Shown here: positions 9,301 to 18,924 of the stretch, one piece after another
Layout: the number at the start of each line of letters is the position of its first letter
Position numbering within the stretch: the first letter of the stretch is position 1
NCBI GenBank assembly: GCA_003427395.1
Contig: BFEA01000130.1
Span: 361,878-384,384 of the forward strand
DNA length: 22,507 bases
Direction: 5' to 3'
From: Chara braunii
Lineage: Eukaryota > Streptophyta > Charophyceae > Charales > Characeae
Made by a program: the position numbers and the translations under genes
Notes under the pieces: model-generated
Database searches by the model: none
Told to the model about the DNA's origin: nothing
Seen by the model: only the letters and a program-made list of their open reading frames with translations

Positions 9301-9720
9301 GGGCTAATCCAGAAGGATGATCATTTCCTGCGGATTAAACCTATCCTATGGAAATCCGCGGAATGTGACATTGAGGTGTGGGGAATTCCATACAATGCCA
9401 TCATTGATTCGGGAACCGTTGTTTTGACTATTTCGCTACGGGTAGTTGAAAGAGCGGGAAGAAAGAACGACTTAATTATGCTAACAGAAAGAGATCAGCT
9501 CGTTTTCGCCGACGAAGAAAAGATTAAAACGGTGGGACGGATGACCAATGTTGCATTTCGATTAGGGAAGGTGCATGCTTTGGGAGACGTCATAGTATTA
9601 CATGTCAATACTTACGACGTTCTTTTCGGCCTTTCCGCCCTGGTCGCGCTGTGAGCCAATCTGGACTTCGAAAGACGATCGATTATCCTCCGAAATACGG
9701 GAGGGAAACCTTATGTTGTG
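9301..9720 (+). pseudogene. Aspartic protease domain of pol, degenerate
   Basis: Retroviral-type aspartic proteases cut the Gag-Pol polyprotein. The active-site motif IIDSGT has its Asp at 9406-9408, followed by a hydrophobic strand (VVLTIS). The second conserved part is the hydrophobic VIVLHVNTYDVLFGL segment, where ILG-type residues are expected and FGL is seen. A TGA at 9652 interrupts the domain; CGA would read Arg, and downstream codons (ANLDFERRSI) continue in the same frame. It is fused to gag upstream and pol downstream in frame 1. Identification rests on motif and position. Confidence 0.82.
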
Positions 9721-10500
9721 CCGATGAGACTGACTCTTCGTTCTACCGCTAACATAGCTCCCCGAGTTTCTCCCGCGATGAGAGGTACCCTTCGCATGAT
9801 TACCTGGGATCACGGGCAGACGTCCAAGGACGCAGACAACAACGATGGTGACGATCCCGTAATCCTGAAGATGGTAGGAGAACGTATTCATTACCCCGTG
9901 CAGCGGACGAATGCTAAAACCCCGAGAAGAACTGACCAAGATTTGCGAAGAACACATGCAATGATTATGGGAGAACCTCCGTACAGATTTCAAGGATGGT
10001 CGACTCCTTGGAACCCCCTCGAACCCTGTACGAAGGGATCTCCCCTCTTCTCGCCCGATACAACGACAAAAGGCACTACTGTGATATCACGGATCTCCCG
10101 AAATCTCTGCTGACACCTGCAAAAAGAGATTCGATTGTTACGCTTAGGGGTAGAGATAAACTCTTTGGAACCCCTGAGCGCCTCGAGAATGGACTCGGGA
10201 TTAAGATTGCCACGAAACCTGTGTCGTGGCAAGACATTTGAGACGGAGTGACGCCTGAAGATCACATGGCCATCCGAGAACAAGATGCACGGATGATGGC
10301 CATGGTGTTCTCCTGGCGATCGGAGAACTCCTTCATCTCCGCGCCCCCGCCGGAAAATACCGAGCGGGTAGGTACAAAACACATCATCGATGTACGGATA
10401 TGGGAGGAGTCATACAAGTTGCACGTACCTCGATACGTACCTGACGAGATCCACCACCTAATCGCGAACATCCTGAAAGAATACAAAGGAGCGATTAGTA
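9721..10500 (+). pseudogene. Linker between protease and RT, no known domain
   Basis: About 260 codons with no motif I recognise. The first half reads in the gag frame to about 10000 and the second in the next frame, so a 1-nt deletion lies near 10000. A TGA at 10239 is again one C-to-T from Arg. The last part (DEIHHLIANILKEYKGAI) resembles the short helix that usually precedes RT in gypsy Pol. Codon-like texture is clear but function is unknown. Confidence 0.6.
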
Positions 10501-11484
10501 TGACGATACAAACATTGGACTGTCATTAATCATACAACACGAAATTCAGACGGAAAATCATTCCCCAATTCACTGCAAGCCTTACAGATACTCCCTGGTA
10601 GAGCGGAAAAAGACTCTCGAACGGATTCGAGAATTCGAAGCAAGCGGTTGGATTGAACCCGCCACCGGACCATGGTCGTTCCCGGTAGTATTTGTACCGA
10701 AAAGAACGGATCGATCCGCTTCTGCATTGATTATCGTAAACTGAATGATATCACGACCAAAGATGTGTACCCCCTCCCCCGGATTGATGATGTGCTGGAT
10801 GCGATTGGGTGTGCTAATTATTTCAGTAAGTTTGATATTCGGCATGGCTTCCATCACATTCTGGTTAAGGAGGAAGATCGGCCGAAGACGGCCTTCGTAT
10901 TGTTTGAAGGCACGTGGCAGTGGGTTCGATGTCCGATGGGGGGGATTTGAAATGCGCTGGCCACGTTTCAGCGGGCCATGAATGTCACGTTTCAGAACTT
11001 CGTCAACAAGACACGGTTAACGCAGGGAATGATCAACTTTTGCGTCATCGTGTACATGGACGACATCCTGGTTTATTCGGAGACCTATCATGGTCATGCG
11101 CAACATATCGAGTGGACATTAGGTGCTCTGAGAGACGCTGGATTCAAGATCGCGCTCGAGAAGAGCGAATTTTTCCTTTCGAAAATTTCATTCTTGGGCT
11201 ACGTCGTGACACGTGGAGGATTGCGGCCTGACTCGAGAAAGGTCGCGGCGGTGAAAGAAGCTCCTGTTCCCACGTCACTAACGCAGGTTCGGGCCTTCTT
11301 GGGGTTAACCTCGTACTATCGCTGTTTCATCAAGGGCTTCGCCGCAATTGCACTACCGCTAACGAACCTGCTGAGGAAGGACCAACCCCTCAGTTGGGAC
11401 TCGGATTGCGAGCAGGCCTTCGCAACCCTCAAGGAAGCTCTGGCAACGACACCTATTTTGATCCGACTGGACTCCTCGAAGTAG
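10501..11484 (+). pseudogene. pol: Reverse transcriptase domain of pol, degenerate
   Basis: RT copies the element RNA into DNA. Ordered motifs are: PYRYSLVERK (thumb-side start), ASGWIEPATGPWSFPVVFV, RFCIDYRKLND, YPLPRIDDVLDAIG, FSKFDIRHGFHHI with first catalytic Asp at 10834-10836, KTAFV, a damaged FG-x-NAPATFQ region with TGA at 10948, and YMDD at 11053-11064 (two catalytic Asp). GYVVTRGGLRPDSRK, AFLGLTSYYRCFI and PLTNLL follow. 10541-10690 reads in a different frame; 1-nt deletions near 10520 and in the A-run near 10697 explain this. All catalytic Asp codons remain. It closely follows the Ty3/gypsy pattern. Confidence 0.96.
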
Positions 11485-11925
11485 TTCATTCTCATCACGG
11501 ACTGGCAGCCGGAGGCTATTTTCGCTATTTTAGCGTAGAAGGGGAATGATGGCCGCGAAGATGTCATCGAGTATGTGTCACGAACAGTACCAGACGAGCG
11601 AAGGAATGACTCAGCCCCGCAGGGCAAATATTACGCAGTACTGTGGGGAATCCAACACTTTCATCTGTATCTGTACGGACTGAAGTTCCTTCTTGTCACC
11701 GATCATGAGCCCCTGTTAGCACTGAAGAGGCTCACTAATTACACGGGCATGATTAGTTGTTGGGCAGTGCGCCTAGAGGAGTACGACTTCAACATCATCC
11801 ATCGAAAGACGGAGAGACACGGCAATGCGGACGGACTGACATGTCTGCATCGACCAGCTAAAGTGCCTAAGGCAGAGGAGATCATCCCGTGGAAGGAACC
11901 GGAGTCGGCGAACGGGCCCAACTAG
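11485..11925 (+). pseudogene. RNase H domain of pol, degenerate
   Basis: RNase H removes the RNA strand during reverse transcription. ITDWQPEAIFAIL gives the first Asp, VTDHEPLLAL the third acidic residue, and HGNADGL the last Asp. The second acidic residue is expected in an E-G-E-x-x-A-V context, but here reads Q-G-K-Y-Y-A-V, so the catalytic Glu seems lost. Stops TAG at 11482, 11536 and 11923 each fit CAG (Gln) before mutation. Frame 1 is kept throughout. It joins the PHD-finger linker without a gap. Confidence 0.93.
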
Positions 11926-12339
11926 GGACAAGTGCCAGTTCTCCCACGTGGCCGGCGGGTGGCAATGGGTGACGGAGGTTACCCTACAACCCCTCTCTCT
12001 CCCCTCTCCTCCTTGTCTCTTCTCTCCCTGCCTGATAAATTTTGTTATTTTTGCAAAGAAATTTCTCGAGTATACTCGGTCATTATGCGTCCTAGCGGGG
12101 AAGGATATGTGGAATAGGTAGACTGTCAACGGTGTGTGGCACGAGCCCATGGCTCGTGCATCCAGTACCGAAATAGTGATAAGCCCTGGTGGTGTCCCTT
12201 ATGTCGGGTCGATAAGATCCCGACCGAGGCTCGCTTTCTCGACGCCATGTCAGAAGCGTTGGAAAAGACTCGGAGGCTTAGAAGGGCCGAAGTATGGACT
12301 AATATCGCCTTAATTGCTACCCTAGTCGGTAACCCCCTT
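11926..12339 (+). pseudogene. PHD finger inserted between RNase H and integrase
   Basis: In the pol frame, 12043-12204 encodes a complete Cys4-His-Cys3 set: C-x2-C (12043, 12052), about 23 residues, C-x2-C (12124, 12133), x4, His (12148), x2, Cys (12157), x11, then WWC-x2-C (12193, 12202). The Trp two residues before the seventh ligand (WWCPLC) and the HGSC step are typical of PHD fingers, which commonly read histone H3 tails. One TAG at 12115 interrupts it and fits CAG. A basic helical segment (EALEKTRRLRRAEVW) follows, leading into the integrase N-terminus. Gypsy Pol proteins normally lack a domain here; some carry a chromodomain after integrase. By analogy this could steer integration to marked chromatin, which is inference. 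A RING or other cross-brace finger is the main alternative. Confidence 0.82.
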
Positions 12340-13678
12340 TAGCACTTCACCAAGGAAGATCGGAGGAGGGACAATGAAAGGGCTCGGGACTACCGCTGGG
12401 TTGAGAGACGCTTGAAAAAACGAAAAACGGATGGTAACGAAATTTAGATGGTAGTACCGCACCCATTCATGAGGTATGACTGGGTAAAGACAGCGCACGA
12501 GGAAACTGCTGCCGATTTTGCCGTACGAATCACGGAAGCAGCAATCGACAAAAACGAGTGGTAGTGGTCTAATATTCGTGACGATGTGAAATTCATCGTC
12601 GCGAACTGTCAAGTCTGCGCTGCTGATAAGGCGCCGATTCAGCCGCCAAGATCGATAGTACCAACGGTAGTTGAACGGCCTTTCCAAAGGGTTAGTATGG
12701 ATACTACCGACATTGTGGTGCCCCCTGGACCCAATAGCTGTGAATATTCAATCCTACTCGTGTTCGTAGACCATTTTTCAAAATGGATCGAAGCGTATCC
12801 ATGTCGAACGCGACAGGCGGCCGAAATCACGCGATACTTCAACCGGTTTTTAGGGATGCACCAAGACACGGAGGAAATTCTGACCGATAATGGGGTAGAA
12901 TTCAGGGGAGAAGTCTTGAGGAATATGGTCGTAAACGGCGTCGCTATTCGGAACACTGCCCCCCACATGTTACAATCTAACGGGCTGGTAGAAAATGCAA
13001 ATAGGGTGATAAAGACTGCGCTATGACGTAATATCGTGGCGCGGGACCCCAGAATCTGGCCCGATATCGTAGATCATATCTTGGCGGTCCATCGCGGAAC
13101 GCCTCATGAATTGACGGGCCTAAGCTCGTTCCAATTACGGACCAATAGTGTGGCCTGCATGTCGATACCGAAACTCCCAGACGAATCTTCGTTGAACCGA
13201 CGACCCACAAGGGCCACGGTTTGAGACAAAGCCAAACGACACATGGAATTGATGGAAAGGTCCCTGCCCCGATTGGCCCGAAAGCGCCAGAAAATGACCG
13301 AGTTGGCCCACGGCCGGCAAATCCGTAGTTACGAGGCCCGTAACGGAAATACGGGTCCGCGGCCCCAGTACAAATTAGGGGACTTGGTGCAGGTGAGGAA
13401 ATGTGCTCGCCAAGGTAAGATAGCGCCCCGGGCGATTCCGAGTGATCGAGCTTGGACCAAACGGAGTGAACACCGTGCGCCTCGTGCCGGAGGTCTCGGG
13501 AAGCCGATCGACACGGTCGATCGTTTGCCACGTGTCTTACCTGCATCCCCTCCCTTCCTCCCTATCTCCTGCATCCTCCTCCTTCGCCACGGAAGAAGAC
13601 GACAACTCTCCATCCCTTTCTTCCTCCCTTGCATCTCTCACCTTTTCCCATACTCCGTCCCCGTCATCATCGCCATGA
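12340..13678 (+). pseudogene. Integrase domain of pol, degenerate; stop overlaps ORF3 start
   Basis: Integrase inserts the DNA copy into the genome. The N-terminal zinc finger keeps one His (KTAHEE) and C-x2-C (NCQVC), but the second His is not visible (AAD where GH is usual). The core has Asp at 12700-12702, Asp in LTDNGVEF at 12886-12888 and Glu in SNGLVEN at 12991-12993, giving D-x61-D-x34-E by my count, one short of the usual 35. The C-terminal SH3-like part has YKLGDLVQVR, then VIELGPNGVNTVRLVPE and CHVSYLHP, in a frame shifted near 13436. Stops at 12340, 12445, 12562, 13024 and 13222 interrupt it. A Ser/Pro-rich tail ends at TGA 13676-13678, which overlaps the ATG of ORF3 (ATGA). No chromodomain is seen. 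Confidence 0.94.
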
Positions 13679-15701
13679 GTTTTCTTACGGAGCGAGCTCT
13701 CGGCGATCATCTGCTAGCGCCACGAGGCTGCATCTCCGCGATTTGACAGGTTCATCATCCGCGATACAATCTGGATCTTCTACGACTCGCACAATTCTTC
13801 TGCACTTTAGGGGTATATGCAGCAGCCGAGTTCCGATTCGCAGGCAGTCATCAAGCGGTTATGCTGGCAGAGGTAGTAGCGGTCCATCGACAGTCAGCTC
13901 CGGGGGATCAGCCACGTGTCCACGGTTGTCGCCTTCAGCGGCGACATTAGCACGGTGAGTGCGCTGCGGCATACTGCCATCCGGACGAAATTACGGGAGT
14001 GGGGCCAGCAGTTGGCGGCTAAGTGGAACCACTGGCTCACGCGTCGCGGGGACAATCTTGTCCCTACGGACGGCATCGACCTCGGTGGGATTCGAGCGTT
14101 CCAGCAAGCCGGCGGTAGTGCTTTCCGAACTCGTCCCCTTCCAACGTCCCCAATGAACCGTTCCCAACTCTCCACTTTTGCTCTCGCATCTCTCTTTCCC
14201 ACCTTCTGGCAATCCAGTGTCCACCCTCCCTTCTCCTTCTGTCTGGAACCGCTCGCCGTCCCCCTTCTTGATCCAAGGCAGTGGCGGCTGTGGTGTGAGC
14301 ACTTCGTCGATCTTTCGGTGTGCCTGGTCGGAGTGAAGCTTACGTGGACAAGGGACGAGGAGCACCGTGAGTGGATTGAGTACCTGGAGCTGCTGATCAT
14401 CCAGGCCTGGAGGACGGAGGTAGAAGGCGATCTTCTCGGATTCCTCTTCGGATCAGTGCGGCCCGACCATCGCCAGCTGATCGTGCAGGAGCTCACGGTC
14501 CCCCTTGCGCAGTTGGTTGATGATCTCCCCCTCGAGATCGTCTCGCAGAGTGACGAGAACCCAATCCCGCACGTCCTCACGCTGACTTTGACGCCATACC
14601 TTCAGTGGTCGGCGTGCCTGGAGGAGCCGGGAACGGCGGGAAACGGCCACAACCCGCCATCGCAGCGGGATTATCTGGACCCACGGGAAATCATCGATCT
14701 CGCCTTCTTCCAGGATCGAACGGCCTCCGAAGACGAGGAGATAGCTATCGAAGAAGAAGAAGTTGCTGAGGAGGACGACAAGGAAGAAACCCCGGAAGAG
14801 GGGAGTTATAGCGAACACGGCGAAGGAGAGCAGAGTGAGGAAGAGGAAGAAGGAGAGGAGGAGCTAGAACTGGAGGAGTCTGAGTAGGAGATATCGGCGG
14901 AAGAGGCGGAAGAGGCGGAACAAACGGATGCTCAAGCAGAGGACCCCGAGGCGGCGCGCAAGAGAGAGGAAATCGCGGCCAGAAAGCGACAGCTGGAATT
15001 CGCCAGCGGAGCCAACCTGCAGATCGCCGACGACCCGGCCCGAGATCCAATGCCGCCCAAACCCGAAGATGGAGATCCAGCGGCCGAGACTTCGACCGCA
15101 CCAGCAAGGCGACGATGAAGCTGATCCCCCTCCCCCTCCACCTCCGACCATCCATCAGTCCGAGCCCGTACAAATGTGGGCCATCGTGCTTCGTCCCCAG
15201 TCGTTATCCCGCCGTCCCCTTGATCATCTCACCCTCCGCCAAATCACCACCTGTGTCACCTTCTCCCGTAACCCCTTCCCCATTGATACCTTCCGATTCT
15301 TCTACGCTACCCGCCTCGTCGTTACTGTTCACCCCCATCCCTCGACCCGGTGCGCCCTCCCCGATTTCTGCCTTCACGCCCTTCTCCTCAGTGCCGCGTG
15401 GCGAGGGCACAATATCGTCGAAGTTTATTGCATGATTACGGGGACTATCCCCGCATGCGAGGACTACGACCAGTTCCGCGTGACACTCTTCCGCACCTTC
15501 ACCACCTTGTACCCCGACTACCTCGCCTCCCTCCCCCATAGTGGTAATCGCTTCCCCCACTTCCATAGAATCGTTCGTTATCAGGAGCTTCCAGAAACGA
15601 TAGCCGAGGTGGAACGATTTTTCCCCCCGCTTCCCGCTTACCCACCCCCTCGCCATGCCCCCATGTATCGACTTTTGTTTCCCCTCCCCGGTGGACATTG
15701 A
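13675..15701 (+). pseudogene. ORF3: third ORF downstream of integrase, function unknown, degenerate
   Basis: It starts at ATG 13675, inside ATGA with the pol stop, after a pyrimidine-rich stretch. The N-terminal part (about 80 codons, one TGA at 13744) reads in frame 1. A shift near 13900 leads to frame 2 (to 15117, TAG at 14885), and one near 15100 to frame 3 (to TGA 15699). Parts in order are: N-terminal region; a Trp-rich middle (KWNHWLTRRG, QWRLWCEHFV, EEHREWIEYLEL); a very acidic Glu-rich region (about 14725-14900); a charged Lys/Arg/Glu helix (RKREEIAARKRQLEF); and a C-terminal domain from about 15174 (LRPQSLSRRPLDHLTL, YCMITGTIPACE, TLYPDYLASLPH). The last domain is also found in element 2, 41 of about 81 residues identical by hand. 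There is no signal peptide or membrane segment, so it sits in the env position but is not an obvious envelope protein. I know no family. Confidence 0.75.
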
Positions 15702-15950
15702 CGATCGGTGATCGGTTGATTGGTGTGCGTGCCACGACGATGGCACGAATAATCCCTTTCTGGGATAGACGAGACCCCACCTGAGGAATTTGTAGGACAG
15801 AGCTTACATACCATGTTGGATGACGTTCACACTCTTTCACATGGTAAGTGGCCATACAGAAAGCTCCGCGTGTCGATCGATTAAGGAAGTCAACATGTGT
15901 CAAGATTCAAGCAAGTAGGAGCTTGCTTGGAACCCCCTAGGCGTCACATA
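15702..15950 (+). other. 3' UTR of element 1, conserved with element 2
   Basis: From about 15820 it matches the equivalent stretch of element 2 (21271-21420, reversed), including a GGTAAGTGG splice-donor-like motif at about 15843, TGTCGATCGATT, and a hairpin next to the LTR. I see no purine tract before the LTR. The last bases, GGCGTCACATA, mimic the LTR's own 3' end. Confidence 0.7.
15908..15929. other. Conserved hairpin before 3' LTR
   Basis: CAAGCAAG pairs with CTTGCTTG around a 6-nt loop. Element 2 keeps a 7-bp version (AGCAAGC/GCTTGCT, about 21299-21317). It lies about 20 nt upstream of the LTR. It resembles a terminator hairpin in shape only; a role in RNA 3' function or plus-strand priming is speculative. 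Confidence 0.65.
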
Positions 15951-16725
15951 TGCGACGAACCGATTTCTGTTCCGCGCGATCTTTTGCGGGGTAGCAACGA
16001 GGGGTCCTAAGTTGGGAAGGATGGGCCAATTATGGGAAGGGAAATTGCATCAGCGTCCTCGCTTCTTCGTCCTTTTTCGTCGTCTTTCGGATGGTTGGGT
16101 TCAGGGCCGGGTGAGTCCCGGGACGATCGATTGGTGGATCGACGGTGTGAGTGGCGCGCCGTCGCGCGCGCAATTTATAAATGTTGACATCGCTTCTTCT
16201 GTTTCGGTTTTGGACTTTTGGGCGCGAACATCATGCGGGAATTTTGCTTCGTCCTTTTTAAATTTTCCTTTTGAATTCTTTTTCGAATCTTGTCAAGCCC
16301 CAAGAGCTCTCGGAATTTCGGACCTTCTTTTCGTCACTTGTGCTTTTTTTGCATTAGATAGGAATTTAGGAATTTAGGAATTTTGCAATTAGGATTTTCT
16401 TTTGTCGCGCAGCGCTTTTTGTTTACACGCTCCTTCATGCGGCTGCAACGAAAGTCTAATTAGTCGGCGTCTTTAATCGTGTGTGTAACTGTAATTTTGG
16501 GTGGGCGCCATTGTAACTGTATCTTCCTTCTTGAGCTTCGTCTTTCTCGCTCTCGCTTTCTCTTGCCGTGTCTAGCCAGCCCGCGTACTGCATGCTCGGA
16601 TCGATGCATGGAGAGAGGCTACGTCCCCCACGCCGCGATCTGGCCATGCAGAAAGTAGGCACTCCCTCTCCTGATCTCCTTTCTAAGTCCTTGCAATTTC
16701 GTGTTCTTCGCGCACGCATGCACAC

Positions 16726-16732
16726 TATAAAT
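16726..16732 (+). promoter_or_regulatory. TATA box of LTR (TATAAAT)
   Basis: TATAAAT follows CGCATGCACAC. It is conserved in the element 2 LTR and altered in the 5' LTR. It is the best core-promoter candidate in this LTR family. Confidence 0.5.
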
Positions 16733-16824
16733 TCCAGTTGCGCGATTAGATAACTCTCTTAACCAGCTGTTGGAAGCTCGGGGTAGCGCAATCAGTGAGG
16801 GTCGGCTCACGAGCGAAGTAAGAG

Positions 16825-16830
16825 GTGAGT
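16825..16830 (+). promoter_or_regulatory. 5' splice-site-like motif, 3' LTR copy
   Basis: GAG|GTGAGT lies 99 nt after the TATA box, the same spacing as in the 5' LTR. Confidence 0.4.
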
Positions 16831-16990
16831 TGAAGCGGGAGTCGGGCGACCCGACGAGCTGGTGCCAAACGCGCGGGGTTGACACGGGCCACGACGGATT
16901 GTGGGCGCGGGCGAACCTGACGGGTGCGGGAGGACTAAGCGGGGTGACGACTTCGTGGGTTGGTGCGCGACGACGGACTGTCCGCATCAA

Positions 16991-16994
<4 letters not shown>

Positions 16995-17039
<45 letters not shown>
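16995..17039 (+). repeat. (GA)n microsatellite inside 3' LTR, 45 nt
   Basis: Same position as the 125-nt tract in the 5' LTR. The 80-nt length difference arose by slippage after insertion. Confidence 0.97.
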
Positions 17040-17041
<2 letters not shown>

Positions 17042-17619
17042 GAGGTTGATGGGTGTGGATTTGCAATTTTCTTTATCACCTCCTTCATCTTGTATGTAAG
17101 TTTTGGGTTCGATAACCGGCGGTTCGCCTTTATTTTCTTTTCAGCACCTTTGTCTCGATTCTTCTTTTGCTTTCTTTTTGGATTTCTGTTTCGGACGATC
17201 GCCCATCTTTTGCTTTCGATACACATGTTTGCTCGTAATCTCTTGGGATCACCCCGAATCTGTGTCATTTTGATTGTATGGATGAATGTCGCATTGCGTG
17301 ATCTGAATGGTGTGGCTGTCGCTTCTCTTTCCACTTTTGCGAGATAGTTGATGACTGATTGGGAGGCCTTGATGTATGCAGCTGCGGGGATGATTGATTG
17401 GGTGTATTCAATGGCCTCTTTTTGCATCCATGACGTAGCAGTCGTCCCGCATGAGCACGTGTAAGCGCGATTCCCTTTTGTGCGGCCTACACGTACTCAC
17501 ACGCGACGATCGCAATCGTCAAATATCAGGATAAGCGCGGAACTTTTGAACGATGAACCCGGAATTTCCCCATCCGGGTAACCACGTACTAAGGAATTTC
17601 GTGGCTTCATAATGACAAA

Positions 17620-18082
17620 ATGACGAACTCGGGGGACTCAGACTCGTCGTGGGATCCAGTATTTTGCCCCTTTGGTGAGAGAGTGTCTCAGACAGAGACG
17701 CCCGGAGTTTCCCTGCCTAACCGAAAACCGATTGTGCCCCTGGGAGTTTCACTGTGCTGTCACTAGCGACCCTCGGTGCCCCGATTACCCAACGACGTAC
17801 AACACACAGTACTTCATATCCCCCGGCTTTGTTGTCATCACCACTAATTTTCCTCCCTTCCGTCTTCTCCTCCTGTACCATCAACTCACAGTGGTGTCGT
17901 GGAATTCTATTGCCCAATACTGGCCCCGTACACCGTGTGGAAACTGCAGACGGCGCAACCGCTACCAGACCCCTGAAACAATGACACTCAACCACAACGC
18001 GCGGCGACAGGCGCCACGTGGCGGCTCCCGAAGGTCCGAGCCCCAGAGACCGCACCCCGAGCCTCTCTCGAATCACCGTTGA
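17620..18082 (+). pseudogene. ORF0: LTR-encoded accessory protein, 3' LTR copy
   Basis: It begins with ATG and MTNSGDSDSSWDP, as in the 5' LTR. A 2-nt deletion near 17657 breaks the frame, which resumes at about 17660 with VRECLRQRR and runs to TGA 18080. The core motifs (PDYPTTYN, FVVITTNFPPF, WNSIAQYWPRT, CGNC) are intact. Because the early TAG of the 5' copy is CAG here, this copy shows the full tail: an Arg-rich segment with RRRNRY and RRQAPRGGSRR, about 48 residues after CGNC. Such a tail would suit RNA binding or nuclear import, but that is inference. Differences from the 5' copy include many replacements, as expected for neutral decay after insertion. Confidence 0.7.
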
Positions 18083-18311
18083 ACCCACGGACCGGACGGC
18101 CCCGGATGCACCGCGCGTACCACTGGTCGCAGCCCGCTCCTAGCCTTATTGCACCCGTGCCCCTAGAACCTTGCCACAGGAGATCTTAGTTCTGACGTGG
18201 GACTCCACCCCCACTTTCCCAAAAAATCCTTGGCACACCCGTTTTCGCACTTCCAAGCCCACTTCCCACTCCGATCAGGAAGTCGCGCCGGGTGTGAGGT
18301 TGGGCGTCACA

Positions 18312-18315
18312 ACTG
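18312..18315. repeat. Target-site duplication (right), ACTG
   Basis: Matches 5169-5172. See the left copy. Confidence 0.7.
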
Positions 18316-18924
18316 TGTCACACTTGGTATCAGCTGCCATGACACGATTAGGCCTGGATGGGCACATTGCCCACCAAAGGCATCATCAGCCACGGGGTCA
18401 CAAGACCCTCGAGGAATACCAAAAACGGCTCAAGTGCCACCGGGTCCCTCATTACTATTCAGTACCCAGACAGTTAGAAAGGGAACATGCTAATAACTAC
18501 AAGATCACTTGTGGCAGCTTATTTCTTGGCTGAAGAGGCATTTCCCCCATAAGCTCCAAATGGACTCTGCAATTGATTTTTCAGGGAAGGGCTGCAGACT
18601 CCTGGAATACAGCAAGACTAAAGGGAAAAGGGACAAACAGGATAAGAACAAGTGCTTGTCATTTCCAGGAATAGGGCTAGGTCGGTACTAAGGAGAGATT
18701 TCTACTAAGGGAATCAACTTTTTTTCTGGGTGGGGTTCCGGGTCGCCCGACGGGCTGGCTGGGGCCCGGGTGGGGTCCCGGGCGGCCTGGCCGGGCAGTG
18801 CAGCCGGTCGGTCCCCGGCCCCCCCCCAGCGCACAGGGCATTTCGGGGTTTTCAGACCCCATTTCGAACGGTGGTGGGCTCCCGCAGGCCTACCGGGTTC
18901 GCCCGGCCCGAAAACCCGCGGCAT
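18316..18924. other. Spacer between the two elements
   Basis: Before element 1 inserted, this DNA continued from 5168. The frame MARVGTLPSTGNSSHC (5126) could have joined on to the frame at 18316-18493, but no family is recognised. 18735-18920 is strongly GC-rich with repeated GGCCCGGG-type words. No RNA gene is seen. Confidence 0.55.

Larger units (their letters stand above)
15951..18311 (+). repeat. 3' LTR of element 1 (intact ends)
   Basis: Starts TGCGACGAACC (TGTGAC with one change) and ends GGTTGGGCGTCACA, followed by the ACTG target duplication. It matches the 5' LTR throughout. The GA tract is 45 nt (16995-17039). Confidence 0.95.

Noticed and set aside
8107-13224. Stops of TAA/TAG/TGA type in place of CAA/CAG/CGA could be repaired by U-to-C RNA editing, known in hornwort, lycophyte and fern organelles
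   Set aside because: Editing of this kind acts in organelles. These are nuclear retroelement frames that also carry uncorrectable frameshifts, so decay is the simpler reading.
13894-14580. 228-codon minus-strand frame opposite ORF3
   Set aside because: A shadow of ORF3. Its composition is Ser/Arg/Cys-rich as expected for an antisense frame, and the + strand has the conserved protein.
13675-15701. ORF3 as a retroviral-type envelope gene
   Set aside because: The position fits, but I see no signal peptide, membrane segment or glycoprotein pattern.
18325-18333. TGGTATCAG after the 3' LTR looks like another primer-binding site
   Set aside because: It lies in flanking DNA beyond the target duplication, matches only 9 nt, and no gag or leader follows. 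Probably chance, though a relic of an older element cannot be excluded.
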